Shown piece after piece: positions 5,345-11,938 of a stretch of DNA of 16,650 nt. The translations under genes and the position numbers were made by a program. The notes beneath the pieces are model-generated. The model saw only the letters and a list, made by a program, of their open reading frames with translations. It had not been told where the DNA came from and did no database searches. Source of the stretch: Spirochaetaceae bacterium (GTDB taxonomy: Bacteria; Spirochaetota; Spirochaetia; SZUA-6; Bin103); assembly GCA_026710565.1 (NCBI GenBank), contig JAPOQV010000241.1, forward strand, positions 1 to 16,650. The letters are read 5' to 3'. Every line of letters starts with the position of its first letter. The first letter of the stretch is position 1.

Positions 5345-7334
5345 CGCAAATGTGGGTAGCCTGACCGTGTCCGGGTTCGTGGATCTGGCCTTCAACCTGC
5401 CGATCGACAAGCGGTTCACCTACCAGGTCCCGGAAGCGAAGTGCGCTGAGGATGGCGGCGCCGCGATCGGAGCCCGCGCGACCGCTCCGTTCAAGGGCCG
5501 GACGCTCACCGGGTTCATCGTGGCTGCCCGCGACCAGCCGCCGGAGGGCGTAGAGCCGCGCGCGCTGTCCCGCATCGTCGACCGGGAGCCGCTGGTCGAT
5601 CGCGGGATGCTGGAGCTGGCGCGCTGGATCGCGGACACCTACCTGTGCTCGCTCGGCGAGGCGCTGGCGGCGATCGTCCCGGGCGGCCGTCGCGAGTCGC
5701 TGCTGCAGGACGCGGTGCAGCCGGCGGTGGCCCGCGCGCATCGGCTGACCCCCGCGCAAAGCGCCGCGCTCGAAGGCATCCTGCGGGAGCCGGCCGCGAC
5801 CTCCTACCTGTTCGGGGTGACCGGCTCGGGCAAGACGGCGGTGTTCCTTGAGGCGACGCGCAGCACCCTGGCCGGCGGCCGTGCGGTGATCTACCTGGTG
5901 CCCGAGATCGGCCTGACCCACCAGGTGGTCGCCGCCTTCACCGCGGCCTTCGGCGAGCTGGTGGCGGTCATTCACTCGGGCCTGACGCCGTCTCAGCGGC
6001 TCAGGGAGTGGCGGCGTCTGCAGCACGGCCGCGCACGCATCGCCGTCGGCGCGCGCAGCGCGGTGTTCGCCCCGGTGCGCACGCTTGGCCTGATCGTCAT
6101 CGACGAGGAGCACGACGGGTCCTACAAGTCGTCCTCCAGCCCGCGCTACCACGCCCGGCAGGTCGCGGCGCATCGCTGCCTGCTCGCCGGAGCCCGCCTG
6201 GTGATGGGGAGCGCCACGCCGTCGGCAGAGGCGGTTCTGCGCATGCGGTCCGGCGCGATCCGGCGCTACGACCTGCCGCGCCGGGTGGGCGGCGGCGCGC
6301 CGCCCCGCGTGCACCTGGTGCAGAGCAGCCGGCACCGCGGCGTGCTGGGGCCGGAGCTCACCGACGCGCTGCGCCGCGTGCACGCGGAGGGCCGGCAGAG
6401 CATCCTGTTCCTCAACCGCCGGGGTTTCTCGCACTACTTCCACTGCCGCTCCTGCGACTACGCGCTGACCTGCGAGCGCTGCTCGGTCACGCTGACCCTG
6501 CACCGGCCGTCCGGGGCGCTCGTCTGCCACTACTGCGGCTACCGGGCCAAGCCGCTGCAGGCGTGCCCGGAGTGCCGTTCGCTGGACGTCCGCTACGCCG
6601 GGTTCGGCACCCAGCGGGTCGAGGTCGAGTTGCGGCGCGTGCTACCGGATGCCCGCATCGAGCGCGCGGACGCCGACTCGGTGCGCGCGCGGGGTAGGTT
6701 TGCGGAGCTGTTGGAAGCGCTCCGCGACGGCAGCATCGACGTCCTGGTCGGCACGCAGATGGTCGCCAAGGGCCTGGACCTTCCGGGGGTGAAGCTGGTC
6801 GGCGTGGTCGACGCTGACACGTCCCTGCGCCTGCCCGACTTCCGCGCCGCCGAGCGGACCTTCGCGCTGGGGGTGCAGGGGGCCGGCCGCGCCGGCCGGG
6901 CCGCCGCCGACGGAGAGGTGTACATCCAGAGCGCGCATCCCGAGGCGGCCCCGATCGCCCACGCGGCCGCCGGGCGGGTCGCGGAGTTCATGGCCGGCGA
7001 GCTGGCCGCGCGCCGCGAGCAGCGCTTTCCGCCGTTCGTGCGCCTGGTCCGGCTGGTCGTGCGCGGCCGCGACGAGGACAAGGTCACCGATGCGATCGAA
7101 CGGCTGGCCTCGGTGCTGGCGGCGGAGCCGTCGATGGCCGCCGCCGGCGTGGACGGGCTCGGGCCGGCCCCCTGTCCGATCGCCAAGGTGGCGCGCAACC
7201 ACCGCCACCACCTGCTGGTGCGCGCGCCGGCGATGCGCCCCATCCTGGCCACGCTGCAGCGCCGCCTGGGCAGCATTCGGCTGGAGCGGGGCGTGCACCT
7301 GGAGCTCGATCCCGACCCGGTGGCCGTGCTGTAG
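5334..7334 (+). CDS. priA: Primosomal protein N', replication restart helicase PriA
   Basis: A 3'-to-5' superfamily 2 helicase that recognises stalled forks and reloads DnaB. 666 residues, somewhat shorter than E. coli PriA (732). In order: N-terminal DNA-binding domain (VDLAFNLPIDKRFTYQVP, residues 16-33), Walker A GVTGSGKT (161-168), Walker B/DEEH box (257-260) followed by SYKSSSSPRYHARQVA, MGSATPS (291-297), and eight zinc-binding cysteines (371, 374, 380, 383, 398, 401, 411, 414) for two zinc ions. Then come GTQMVAKGLDLPGV (473-486), DADTSLRLPDFRAAERTF and an arginine-finger motif QGAGRAGRA where QVAGRAGR is usual. An in-frame TAG at 5331-5333 excludes any earlier start, so ATG 5334 (inside the last minisatellite unit), GTG 5352 or GTG 5367 are the candidates. 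Confidence 0.95.
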   Translation: MGPDANVGSLTVSGFVDLAFNLPIDKRFTYQVPEAKCAEDGGAAIGARATAPFKGRTLTGFIVAARDQPPEGVEPRALSRIVDREPLVDRGMLELARWIADTYLCSLGEALAAIVPGGRRESLLQDAVQPAVARAHRLTPAQSAALEGILREPAATSYLFGVTGSGKTAVFLEATRSTLAGGRAVIYLVPEIGLTHQVVAAFTAAFGELVAVIHSGLTPSQRLREWRRLQHGRARIAVGARSAVFAPVRTLGLIVIDEEHDGSYKSSSSPRYHARQVAAHRCLLAGARLVMGSATPSAEAVLRMRSGAIRRYDLPRRVGGGAPPRVHLVQSSRHRGVLGPELTDALRRVHAEGRQSILFLNRRGFSHYFHCRSCDYALTCERCSVTLTLHRPSGALVCHYCGYRAKPLQACPECRSLDVRYAGFGTQRVEVELRRVLPDARIERADADSVRARGRFAELLEALRDGSIDVLVGTQMVAKGLDLPGVKLVGVVDADTSLRLPDFRAAERTFALGVQGAGRAGRAAADGEVYIQSAHPEAAPIAHAAAGRVAEFMAGELAARREQRFPPFVRLVRLVVRGRDEDKVTDAIERLASVLAAEPSMAAAGVDGLGPAPCPIAKVARNHRHHLLVRAPAMRPILATLQRRLGSIRLERGVHLELDPDPVAVL

Positions 7335-7339
7335 AATCG

Positions 7340-7834
7340 ATGCGGATGCTGGATCTGGTCACCTACCCCGACCCTCGCCTGAACGCGCAGTCGGAGCCTG
7401 CCGACCCGGACGAGGTGCGCGATCTGGTCGGTGCGATGTTCGAGACGATGTACGCCGAGGAAGGGATCGGACTGGCGGCCGTGCAGGTCGGCCGGCCGCT
7501 GCGCGTGTTCATCACCAAGGTCCGGGACGACCGCGAGCGCGTCTACATCAATCCGGAGATCGTCGAGACCTCGATCGAGGAGGACACCGCGGAGGAGGGC
7601 TGCCTGAGCATTCCCGACGTACGCGCCGACGTCACCCGGCCGGCCCGCGTGGGCGTGCAGGCGACCAACCTCAAGGGCCGCACCTTCCGCCTGAATGCCC
7701 AGGGGTTGCTGGCGCGGGCGATCCAGCATGAGCTGGACCACCTGAACGGCCGGCTCTTCATCGACCACCTGGACGAGCGGGAACGTGAGGCCCTGCTCGC
7801 CGACTACGCGGGATCGCCGCGGCGCGAGCGTTGA
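7340..7834 (+). CDS. def: Peptide deformylase
   Basis: Removes the formyl group from N-formylmethionine of new proteins. All three family motifs are present: GIGLAAVQ (residues 42-49), EGCLSIP (86-92; metal ligand Cys88) and QHELDHLNG (129-137; ligands His130 and His134, catalytic Glu131). 164 residues is normal. The start is ATG 7340, with ATG 7346 two codons on as an alternative; the gene begins 5 bases after the priA stop. In many bacteria fmt follows directly; here two other genes lie between. Confidence 0.95.
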   Translation: MRMLDLVTYPDPRLNAQSEPADPDEVRDLVGAMFETMYAEEGIGLAAVQVGRPLRVFITKVRDDRERVYINPEIVETSIEEDTAEEGCLSIPDVRADVTRPARVGVQATNLKGRTFRLNAQGLLARAIQHELDHLNGRLFIDHLDEREREALLADYAGSPRRER

Positions 7835-7842
7835 ACGAACGC

Positions 7843-8358
7843 ATGCCGCGGTATGTCGAGATCACCCTGCGCAAGCGCAGCGTCGCGTGTGTCGCCGCGC
7901 TGCTCGACGAGCACGCGCCTCACACCTGCCGGGCGGTGTGGGAAGCGCTCCCTCAGGAAGGGGACGTGTACCACGCCAAGTACGCCAGCAACGAAATCTA
8001 CGCGCTCGTGCCGGCGTTTCCCGCCGAGCCGCCGGGCGTCGAGAACGGCAGCATCGTGCCGGCCAAGGGCGACGTGGGCTATTTCCACCTGCCGGCCGGG
8101 ACGCGCCTGCCGGCCGATGCGCAGCGCAGCCTGGGCGGGCAGGCGGTTGTGGACCTGGCGCTGTTCTACGACCGCAACAACATCCTGCTGTCGCCGAGCG
8201 AGGGGTACCTGACCTGCAACGTCTTCGCCACCGTCGTGCGCAACCTGGAGCAGGTCACCGTCGCCGGCAACGACATCTGGCGCGCCGGCGCCATCGGTGA
8301 ACGGCTCGCCTTCCGCCGTCTCGAAGGGGCTGCGCTGGAGCGCTGGGGACTGGCGTGA
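7843..8358 (+). CDS. DUF3830 family cyclophilin-like protein
   Basis: 171 residues from ATG 7843. The pattern YVEITLRKRSVACVAALLDEHAPHTC, AVWEALPQEGDVYHAKYASNEIYALVP, ENGSIVPAKGDVGYFHLPAG and LFYDRNNILLSPSEGYLTCNVFATV fits the DUF3830 family, a beta-barrel fold related to cyclophilin. The biochemical function of DUF3830 is not known to me; members often sit beside amidase, racemase or transporter genes in amino-acid or amide catabolism. TTG 7831 would overlap the def stop (TTGA) and add MNER; ATG 7843 was chosen because it directly precedes the conserved strand. The stop overlaps the next gene by 4 bases (GTGA), so the two are probably made together. Confidence 0.82.
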   Translation: MPRYVEITLRKRSVACVAALLDEHAPHTCRAVWEALPQEGDVYHAKYASNEIYALVPAFPAEPPGVENGSIVPAKGDVGYFHLPAGTRLPADAQRSLGGQAVVDLALFYDRNNILLSPSEGYLTCNVFATVVRNLEQVTVAGNDIWRAGAIGERLAFRRLEGAALERWGLA

Positions 8359-9119
8359 AGCGCCTCACCATCGGCGGCGTGTGGCCCGACGACGCCTGGG
8401 TCGACCGCGACAAGCAGCCGATGTGTGCCGACTTCGCCCGCTACCTGCCGCCGGATGTCGACCTGGTCACGGCATCGCATCCGGTCTTGCCGGGTCCCAA
8501 TACCGTGGTCCTCGGCCGCGCGATCGCGGATGGCGGCACGGTGGAGGAGGCGGCGCGGCGCATGTTGCGCTACCGGCCGGACGGCATCGCCTACTACTGC
8601 ACCACGATCAGCTTCGTGCGCGGCCCCGGAGGAGACCGGCGCCTTGCCGACGCCATGGCGTCGGCGACCGATCTGCCGGTGACCACGACCAGCACCGCGA
8701 TGGTCGCCGCGTTTCAGGCCCTCGGGGTGAGGAGGATCTCCGTGGCCAGCCCCTACCTGCCGGACGTCGAGGCGATGTTCGTGAGCTTCATCGAGCACCA
8801 CGGTGTGGCGGTGCTGGCCAGCGAGTCGATGCACCTGCCGGACGACCACTCGATCGTGCCGCCGCAGGCGATGGCGGAGATGGCCGTGGCCGCCGACCGG
8901 CCGCACGCCGAGGCCATCTTCGTGGGCTGCAGCGGCCAGCGGCTGGCGGGGCACCTGGCGCATATCGAGGAGGCCGTCGGCAAGCCGGTGCTGAGCGCCA
9001 ATCAGGTGACCGGCTGGCACATGCTGCGTATCCTCGGCCGTACGGAGCGCATGCCCCGGCTCGGCTCACTTGCCGACGTCTGCCCCGCGCACGCGGCCGA
9101 GCCTCCGACCGCACCGTAA
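8355..9119 (+). CDS. Asp/Glu racemase superfamily protein, maleate isomerase/arylmalonate decarboxylase-like
   Basis: 254 residues of the cofactor-independent Asp/Glu/hydantoin racemase superfamily. Seen: AYYCTTISFVRGPGGDRRL with Cys82, LPVTTTSTAMVAAFQALGVRRISVASPY, and EAIFVGCSGQRL with Cys192, then GKPVLSANQVTGWHMLRILG. Two opposed cysteines are the catalytic pair of maleate cis-trans isomerases and racemases; arylmalonate decarboxylases keep only one. Both are present here, so isomerase or racemase chemistry on a dicarboxylic acid or amino acid derivative is likelier than decarboxylation; the substrate cannot be told from sequence. It overlaps the DUF3830 gene by 4 bases, which suggests joint function. 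It ends 63 bases before fmt. Confidence 0.85.
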   Translation: MKRLTIGGVWPDDAWVDRDKQPMCADFARYLPPDVDLVTASHPVLPGPNTVVLGRAIADGGTVEEAARRMLRYRPDGIAYYCTTISFVRGPGGDRRLADAMASATDLPVTTTSTAMVAAFQALGVRRISVASPYLPDVEAMFVSFIEHHGVAVLASESMHLPDDHSIVPPQAMAEMAVAADRPHAEAIFVGCSGQRLAGHLAHIEEAVGKPVLSANQVTGWHMLRILGRTERMPRLGSLADVCPAHAAEPPTAP

Positions 9120-9182
9120 GGGAGCGATCCCGGCGGCATCCCGGAACTGCCGATCGCGCGACACATCCGCCATACTGGCATC

Positions 9183-10112
9183 GTGCGTGTGCTGTTCGCC
9201 GGTGCGCCGTCGTTCGCCGTGCCGGCGCTGGTGTCGGTGGCGGAACGGTTCGAGGTCCGCGGCGTGCTCACGGCTCCGGACCGGCCCGCCGGGCGCGGCC
9301 GCCGGATGACCCCGACGCCGGTGCGGCAGGAGGCCGACCGCCTGGGGCTGCCGGTGATCGCTCCCGGACGGCTCGATGAGGCCGCGACGCAGGAACTGGC
9401 CGGCCTGCGCGCCGAGGTCCTGGCGGTGGCCGCCTACGGCGTGATCTTCACGCAGCGCTTTCTCCGCCTGTTCGCGCGCGGCGCGGTGAACGTGCATCCG
9501 TCGCTCTTGCCCCGGTATCGCGGAGCCGCGCCGATCCCCGCGGCCATCCTCGCCGGCGACGGGGAGACCGGCGTCACCATCCAGCGGGTGGTACGGCGCT
9601 TGGACTCGGGGCCGATCCTGGCCAGGCGGGTCCACTCCCTCGACGGCACCGAGACCACCGGTCAGTTGACGGAGGCCTTGGCGGAGACCGGTGCCGAACT
9701 GCTGGTCGAGGCGCTGACCGGCATACAACTGGGAACGGTCATGGAGGAAGCCCAGGTCGAGGAGCGGGCAACGTACTGCGCGAAGGTGACGGCCGCGGAC
9801 GGCCGGATCGACTGGAGCAGCCACGACGCAGCCGTCATCGAGCGCATGGTTCGCGCCTATGATCCCTGGCCGCGTGCCCACTGCCGGCTGGGCGAGCGGC
9901 GTGTCAATCTGCTGGCGGCGCGTCCGAGCGCCGGTCTGCCGGCGGGGGAGCCGGGCCGGATCGCCCGCGTGGACGGCCGTCACGGGATCCTGGTACACAC
10001 GGCGCGGGGCACGTTGGGAGTCACCGAACTGCAGCTCGAAGGCAGGCGCGCGATGGACTGGAAGTCGTTCGCCAACGGCTACGGAGGACTTGCGGGAGTA
10101 CGGCTCACGTGA
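9183..10112 (+). CDS. fmt: Methionyl-tRNA formyltransferase
   Basis: Formylates initiator Met-tRNA using 10-formyl-tetrahydrofolate. 309 residues with an N-terminal formyltransferase domain and a C-terminal tRNA-binding domain. Catalytic pattern: NVHPSLLPRYRGAAPIPAAI carries Asn103 and His105, and Asp141 in RRLDSGPIL matches the third residue, with the same spacing as Asn106/His108/Asp144 of E. coli. The N-terminal RVLFAGAPSFAVPAL and the C-terminal ATYCAKVTAADGRIDW are also family hallmarks. The start is GTG 9183, the only candidate at the beginning of the first strand. The 63 bases before it show no gene; a weak CATACT could be a -10 but has no good -35. The stop overlaps the next start by 4 bases. 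Confidence 0.95.
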   Translation: MRVLFAGAPSFAVPALVSVAERFEVRGVLTAPDRPAGRGRRMTPTPVRQEADRLGLPVIAPGRLDEAATQELAGLRAEVLAVAAYGVIFTQRFLRLFARGAVNVHPSLLPRYRGAAPIPAAILAGDGETGVTIQRVVRRLDSGPILARRVHSLDGTETTGQLTEALAETGAELLVEALTGIQLGTVMEEAQVEERATYCAKVTAADGRIDWSSHDAAVIERMVRAYDPWPRAHCRLGERRVNLLAARPSAGLPAGEPGRIARVDGRHGILVHTARGTLGVTELQLEGRRAMDWKSFANGYGGLAGVRLT

Positions 10113-11101
10113 ACGATTCACAGCGCGGACCGACCGTCGTCACGTTCCCGCTGGCGTTGCTGACCGTGGCCGTCCTGATCGCGACGGCCGTCGTCACGTT
10201 CTTCGCCATGGTCCGCGGCGAGGAGGAGACGCAGGTGCCGGCGATCGTCGGCGCGGACCTGCTGGCGGCGATGGAGCAGTTGCAGGAGAAGGGACTGGCC
10301 GCCCGCGTGGAGGGCCGCTTCACGTCGGAGGTGCCGATCTGGCACGTGATGGCGCAGACCCCGGAGGCCGGCTCTCTGGTCAAGGCCGGCCGTCCGGTCA
10401 CGGTGGTGGTCAGCCGGGGCCGCGCCGTGCCGCAGGTAGGGGACTACGTGGGCAGGGACATCGACGAGGTCCGGCTGGAGTTGCAGACGCTGTCGGCCAG
10501 CGGGGAGTCCCCGATCAGGATCTCCGAATCAGGTCCACGCATCGCCGATCCCAGGCCGCCCGGAACGATATTGGGCCAGAGTCCGGCTCCGGGGACGGAG
10601 GTAGCCGAGGGGCTCATGATCCTGGTGACCGTGAGCCGCGGGCCCAGGGGCGATCTGGTCGAGGTTCCGTATTTCGTCGACATGACCTACCTTGATGCGC
10701 TTGCCGCGTTGGCGGAGCGCAATCAGGCGTTCGTGATCACCGTCCGCGCGGGAAGCGCCGAGGACCCGCCGGGGACGGTGGTGTTCCAGTCCCCCGACGG
10801 CGGCAGCGAGGTGCCGCACAGCACCGTACTGCAGGTGGGAATCACCCGCCCCGCGCTGGAGAGCGACGACCAGGTGTTCGGCATGTACGAGTACGACGTG
10901 GAGCGGTACCCGATCCTGGTGGACCTGACGCTGACGGCGGAGATCCCCGACCAACCCGACCCTGTAGTGCTGCTGGAGACCCGCACCCAGGGTGGGCTGA
11001 TCGCGGTTCCGTTCGTCACATCCCGGAACGCGGCACTGGCGCTGACCGTCCTGGACCGGCAGGTCGATCGCCGGCCGGCCGAGCGCTTCGCCATCGACTG
11101 A
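10109..11101 (+). CDS. Membrane-anchored PASTA-domain protein
   Basis: 330 residues. A short cytoplasmic N-terminus is followed by one membrane segment (about residues 13-35, FPLALLTVAVLIATAVVTFF) and an outside region with three PASTA domains at roughly 40-103, 107-180 and 184-250. Each has the pattern V-P-x-x-x-G-x-x-x-x-x-A/V...G-x-V-x-x-Q-x-P-x-x-G-x-x-V with endings such as VTVVVSRG and ILVTVSRG. PASTA domains bind peptidoglycan or muropeptides when attached to Ser/Thr kinases or penicillin-binding proteins; here there is no kinase or transpeptidase part. The last 80 residues are of unknown type. The gene overlaps fmt by 4 bases (GTGA). A PASTA protein directly after def/fmt is, to my knowledge, a spirochaetal arrangement; a cell-wall sensing or anchoring role is inference. 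Confidence 0.88.
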   Translation: MNDSQRGPTVVTFPLALLTVAVLIATAVVTFFAMVRGEEETQVPAIVGADLLAAMEQLQEKGLAARVEGRFTSEVPIWHVMAQTPEAGSLVKAGRPVTVVVSRGRAVPQVGDYVGRDIDEVRLELQTLSASGESPIRISESGPRIADPRPPGTILGQSPAPGTEVAEGLMILVTVSRGPRGDLVEVPYFVDMTYLDALAALAERNQAFVITVRAGSAEDPPGTVVFQSPDGGSEVPHSTVLQVGITRPALESDDQVFGMYEYDVERYPILVDLTLTAEIPDQPDPVVLLETRTQGGLIAVPFVTSRNAALALTVLDRQVDRRPAERFAID

Positions 11102-11104
11102 CCT

Positions 11105-11130
11105 GCCACGCCCATGGTACGCTGCGTGGC
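11105..11130 (+). terminator. GC-rich hairpin after the PASTA gene, possible terminator or regulatory stem
   Basis: GCCACGC (11105-11111) and GCGTGGC (11124-11130) form a perfect 7-bp stem with a 12-base loop that itself contains CCATGG. It begins three bases after the PASTA stop codon and ends seven bases before the tRNA. No T-run follows, so it is not a classic intrinsic terminator; the loop also holds TACGCT (11118-11123), which could be a -10 element for the tRNA. Either reading is possible. Confidence 0.4.
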
Positions 11131-11137
11131 TACAGCC

Positions 11138-11209
11138 GCGAGCGTCGTATAATGGTTATTACCCGAGCTTCCCAAGCTCGTGACGGGGGTTCGATTCCCC
11201 TCGCTCGCT
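11138..11209 (+). tRNA. tRNA-Gly (anticodon CCC)
   Basis: A 72-base cloverleaf. The acceptor stem GCGAGCG (11138-11144) pairs with CGCTCGC (11202-11208), and the discriminator base is T11209. The anticodon stem CGAGC/GCTCG (11164-11168/11176-11180) encloses loop TTCCCAA, giving anticodon CCC (11171-11173), which reads GGG. The T arm GGGGG-TTCGATT-CCCCT (11185-11201) has one G-T wobble; the D arm has the GG pair in AATGGTT. The sequence closely resembles E. coli tRNA-Gly(CCC). CCA is not encoded and would be added after transcription. Confidence 0.95.
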
Positions 11210-11217
11210 GACCCCTT

Positions 11218-11244
11218 GGCCGCGGGTGGCCGATCATCCCGCGG
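11218..11244 (+). terminator. GC-rich hairpin downstream of tRNA-Gly
   Basis: CCGCGGG (11220-11226) and CCCGCGG (11238-11244) can form a 7-bp stem with an 11-base loop, nine bases beyond the tRNA. A further CCCGCGGG follows at about 11253-11260. There is no T-run, so factor-independent termination is uncertain. The next roughly 180 bases (to about 11420) hold nothing recognisable. Confidence 0.35.
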
Positions 11245-11422
11245 GCCGCCGTCCCGCGGGCCCCACCAGCCCACACGCTCCGCACAGCCCTCACCTCGTG
11301 GCCTCCAGCCCAACGACCGCCCTCAGGCCCGTCTCAAGCACCACCCTCGGGAGCAATCCGCCCGGCCAGGGCATCGGCTCCCGTTACCCGCCCCGCCCAG
11401 TAGAGGTCCCCAGGACGATCCG

Positions 11423-11642
11423 GCGGTCGGCGATGGCCGAACGATCGTCTCCAGAAGTGACGGGACAACCGGGGCGGAAGCCAGCGCTACCGCGACCGAT
11501 CAAAACCTGCTCGGAATAGCCGGAAACGGCGTGCACAGCGCCGACGGTCTCATGGACCGAGGCATATGCCACCGACGAAGAGCTTTTCGTATCGCGTGGG
11601 GCGGCAACCGATTCGTCGCGCTTGGACGCGACACGATCCATC
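11423..11642 (+). pseudogene. Decayed fragment of a WGGNRFVAVG-repeat (beta-propeller-like) protein
   Basis: Three pieces in two reading frames line up with the repeat unit of large secreted proteins built from copies of xGIAWGGxRFVAVGxxGTIxxSxDGxTWT. Frame A, 11423-about 11549: AVGDGRTIVSRSDGTT, EASATATDQNLLGIA, then GNGVHSADGL. Frame B (shifted): WTEAYATDEELF (about 11553-11590). Frame A again: RIAWGGNRFVALGRDTIHLS. Two lost bases before the TGG and one after the TTT would explain both shifts, and roughly twelve codons (WGGNRFVAVG) seem to be missing after LLGIA. There is no start codon or signal peptide. The fragment stops exactly where the IS-like repeats begin. Such repeat proteins are common in some environmental spirochaetes (from memory); function unknown. 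Confidence 0.7.
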
Positions 11643-11704
11643 TGTCAATGGCAATCGAAAATTGCGCATTCTTGTCAATCGGAAATTGCGCACTTTCGCC
11701 GGAC
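11643..11704. mobile_element. Possible end of an IS21-type insertion sequence (remnant)
   Basis: Two direct repeats with cores AATCGAAAATTGCGCA (11653-11668) and AATCGGAAATTGCGCA (11677-11692), 15 of 16 bases alike, each preceded by TGTCAAT (11643-11649, 11673-11679). IS21-family elements have TG...CA ends with several short repeats of this look (TGTCAATGGCAATCGAAAATTG-like). The stretch is AT-rich compared with everything around it, and lies exactly between a truncated + strand fragment and a truncated minus-strand hicB. No istA or istB coding sequence remains, so only about 60 bases of the element would be left. Confidence 0.5.
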
Positions 11705-11851
11705 AGGATCCAGTCCCAAGGCATCTTCGGCCATCGCAAGCGCTTCGGCTCGATCGTCGCCGCAGGTCAGCGCTCCCGCTACGTCGGGAAAAGACACGGC
11801 ATATCCTCCCTCTGACTCCGGGGTTAGCACGCACGGATACAGGTACTGCAT
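11675..11851 (-). pseudogene. hicB: HicB-family antitoxin, truncated at the 3' end
   Basis: Starts at ATG 11851 (minus strand) with a strong Shine-Dalgarno AGGAGG (11859-11864) seven bases upstream. The first 46 residues are a clear HicB N-terminal domain: MQYLYPCVLTPESEGGYAVS, then FPDVAGALTCGDDRAEALAM and AEDALG, matching the family pattern YPxxxxPExEGGYxVxFPDxxxAxTxGDxxxEALxxAxxAL. After DALG the similarity stops; LDPVRRKCAISD is read from the IS-like repeats and ends at TGA 11675-11677. A complete HicB of this type has over 100 residues, with a DNA-binding part at the C-terminus, here missing. Normally HicB neutralises the HicA mRNA interferase and represses its own operon; this copy could at most keep the toxin-binding part. 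Confidence 0.8.
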
Positions 11852-11930
11852 CAGAAATCCTCCTGGTCGATTCGCTTTCCGAGCTCTTTGCGCGGAACGG
11901 TCGTAAAGCGCCCGCGTACATGGACGCGGC
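11851..11930 (-). pseudogene. C-terminal remnant resembling HicA toxin
   Basis: On the minus strand a frame reads GRVHVRGRFTTVPRKELGKR then IDQEDF and ends at TGA 11851-11853. That stop overlaps the hicB ATG by one base (TGATG), the usual coupling of hicA and hicB. GRFTTVP...KEL resembles the end of HicA, which normally continues with about 10-15 residues (GTLRxILRQAG) before a final Asp/Glu-Asp/Glu-Phe. Those residues seem to be deleted here, and everything N-terminal to GRVHV, including the catalytic His region, is absent, replaced by the end of the transferase gene. The position and coupling support the call more than the sequence does. Confidence 0.5.
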
Positions 11931-11938
11931 CACATCGA

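Noticed and set aside
4460..6530. Long minus-strand open frames across UDG and priA that include a repetitive PIYVWPHLRLAPST pattern
   Set aside because: The pattern is only the 16-base minisatellite read on the other strand; the rest is antisense to two well-supported genes.
11384..11641. Minus-strand 85-codon frame between the tRNA and the IS-like repeats
   Set aside because: No family resemblance or ribosome binding site, and the opposite strand carries a recognisable decayed repeat-protein fragment.
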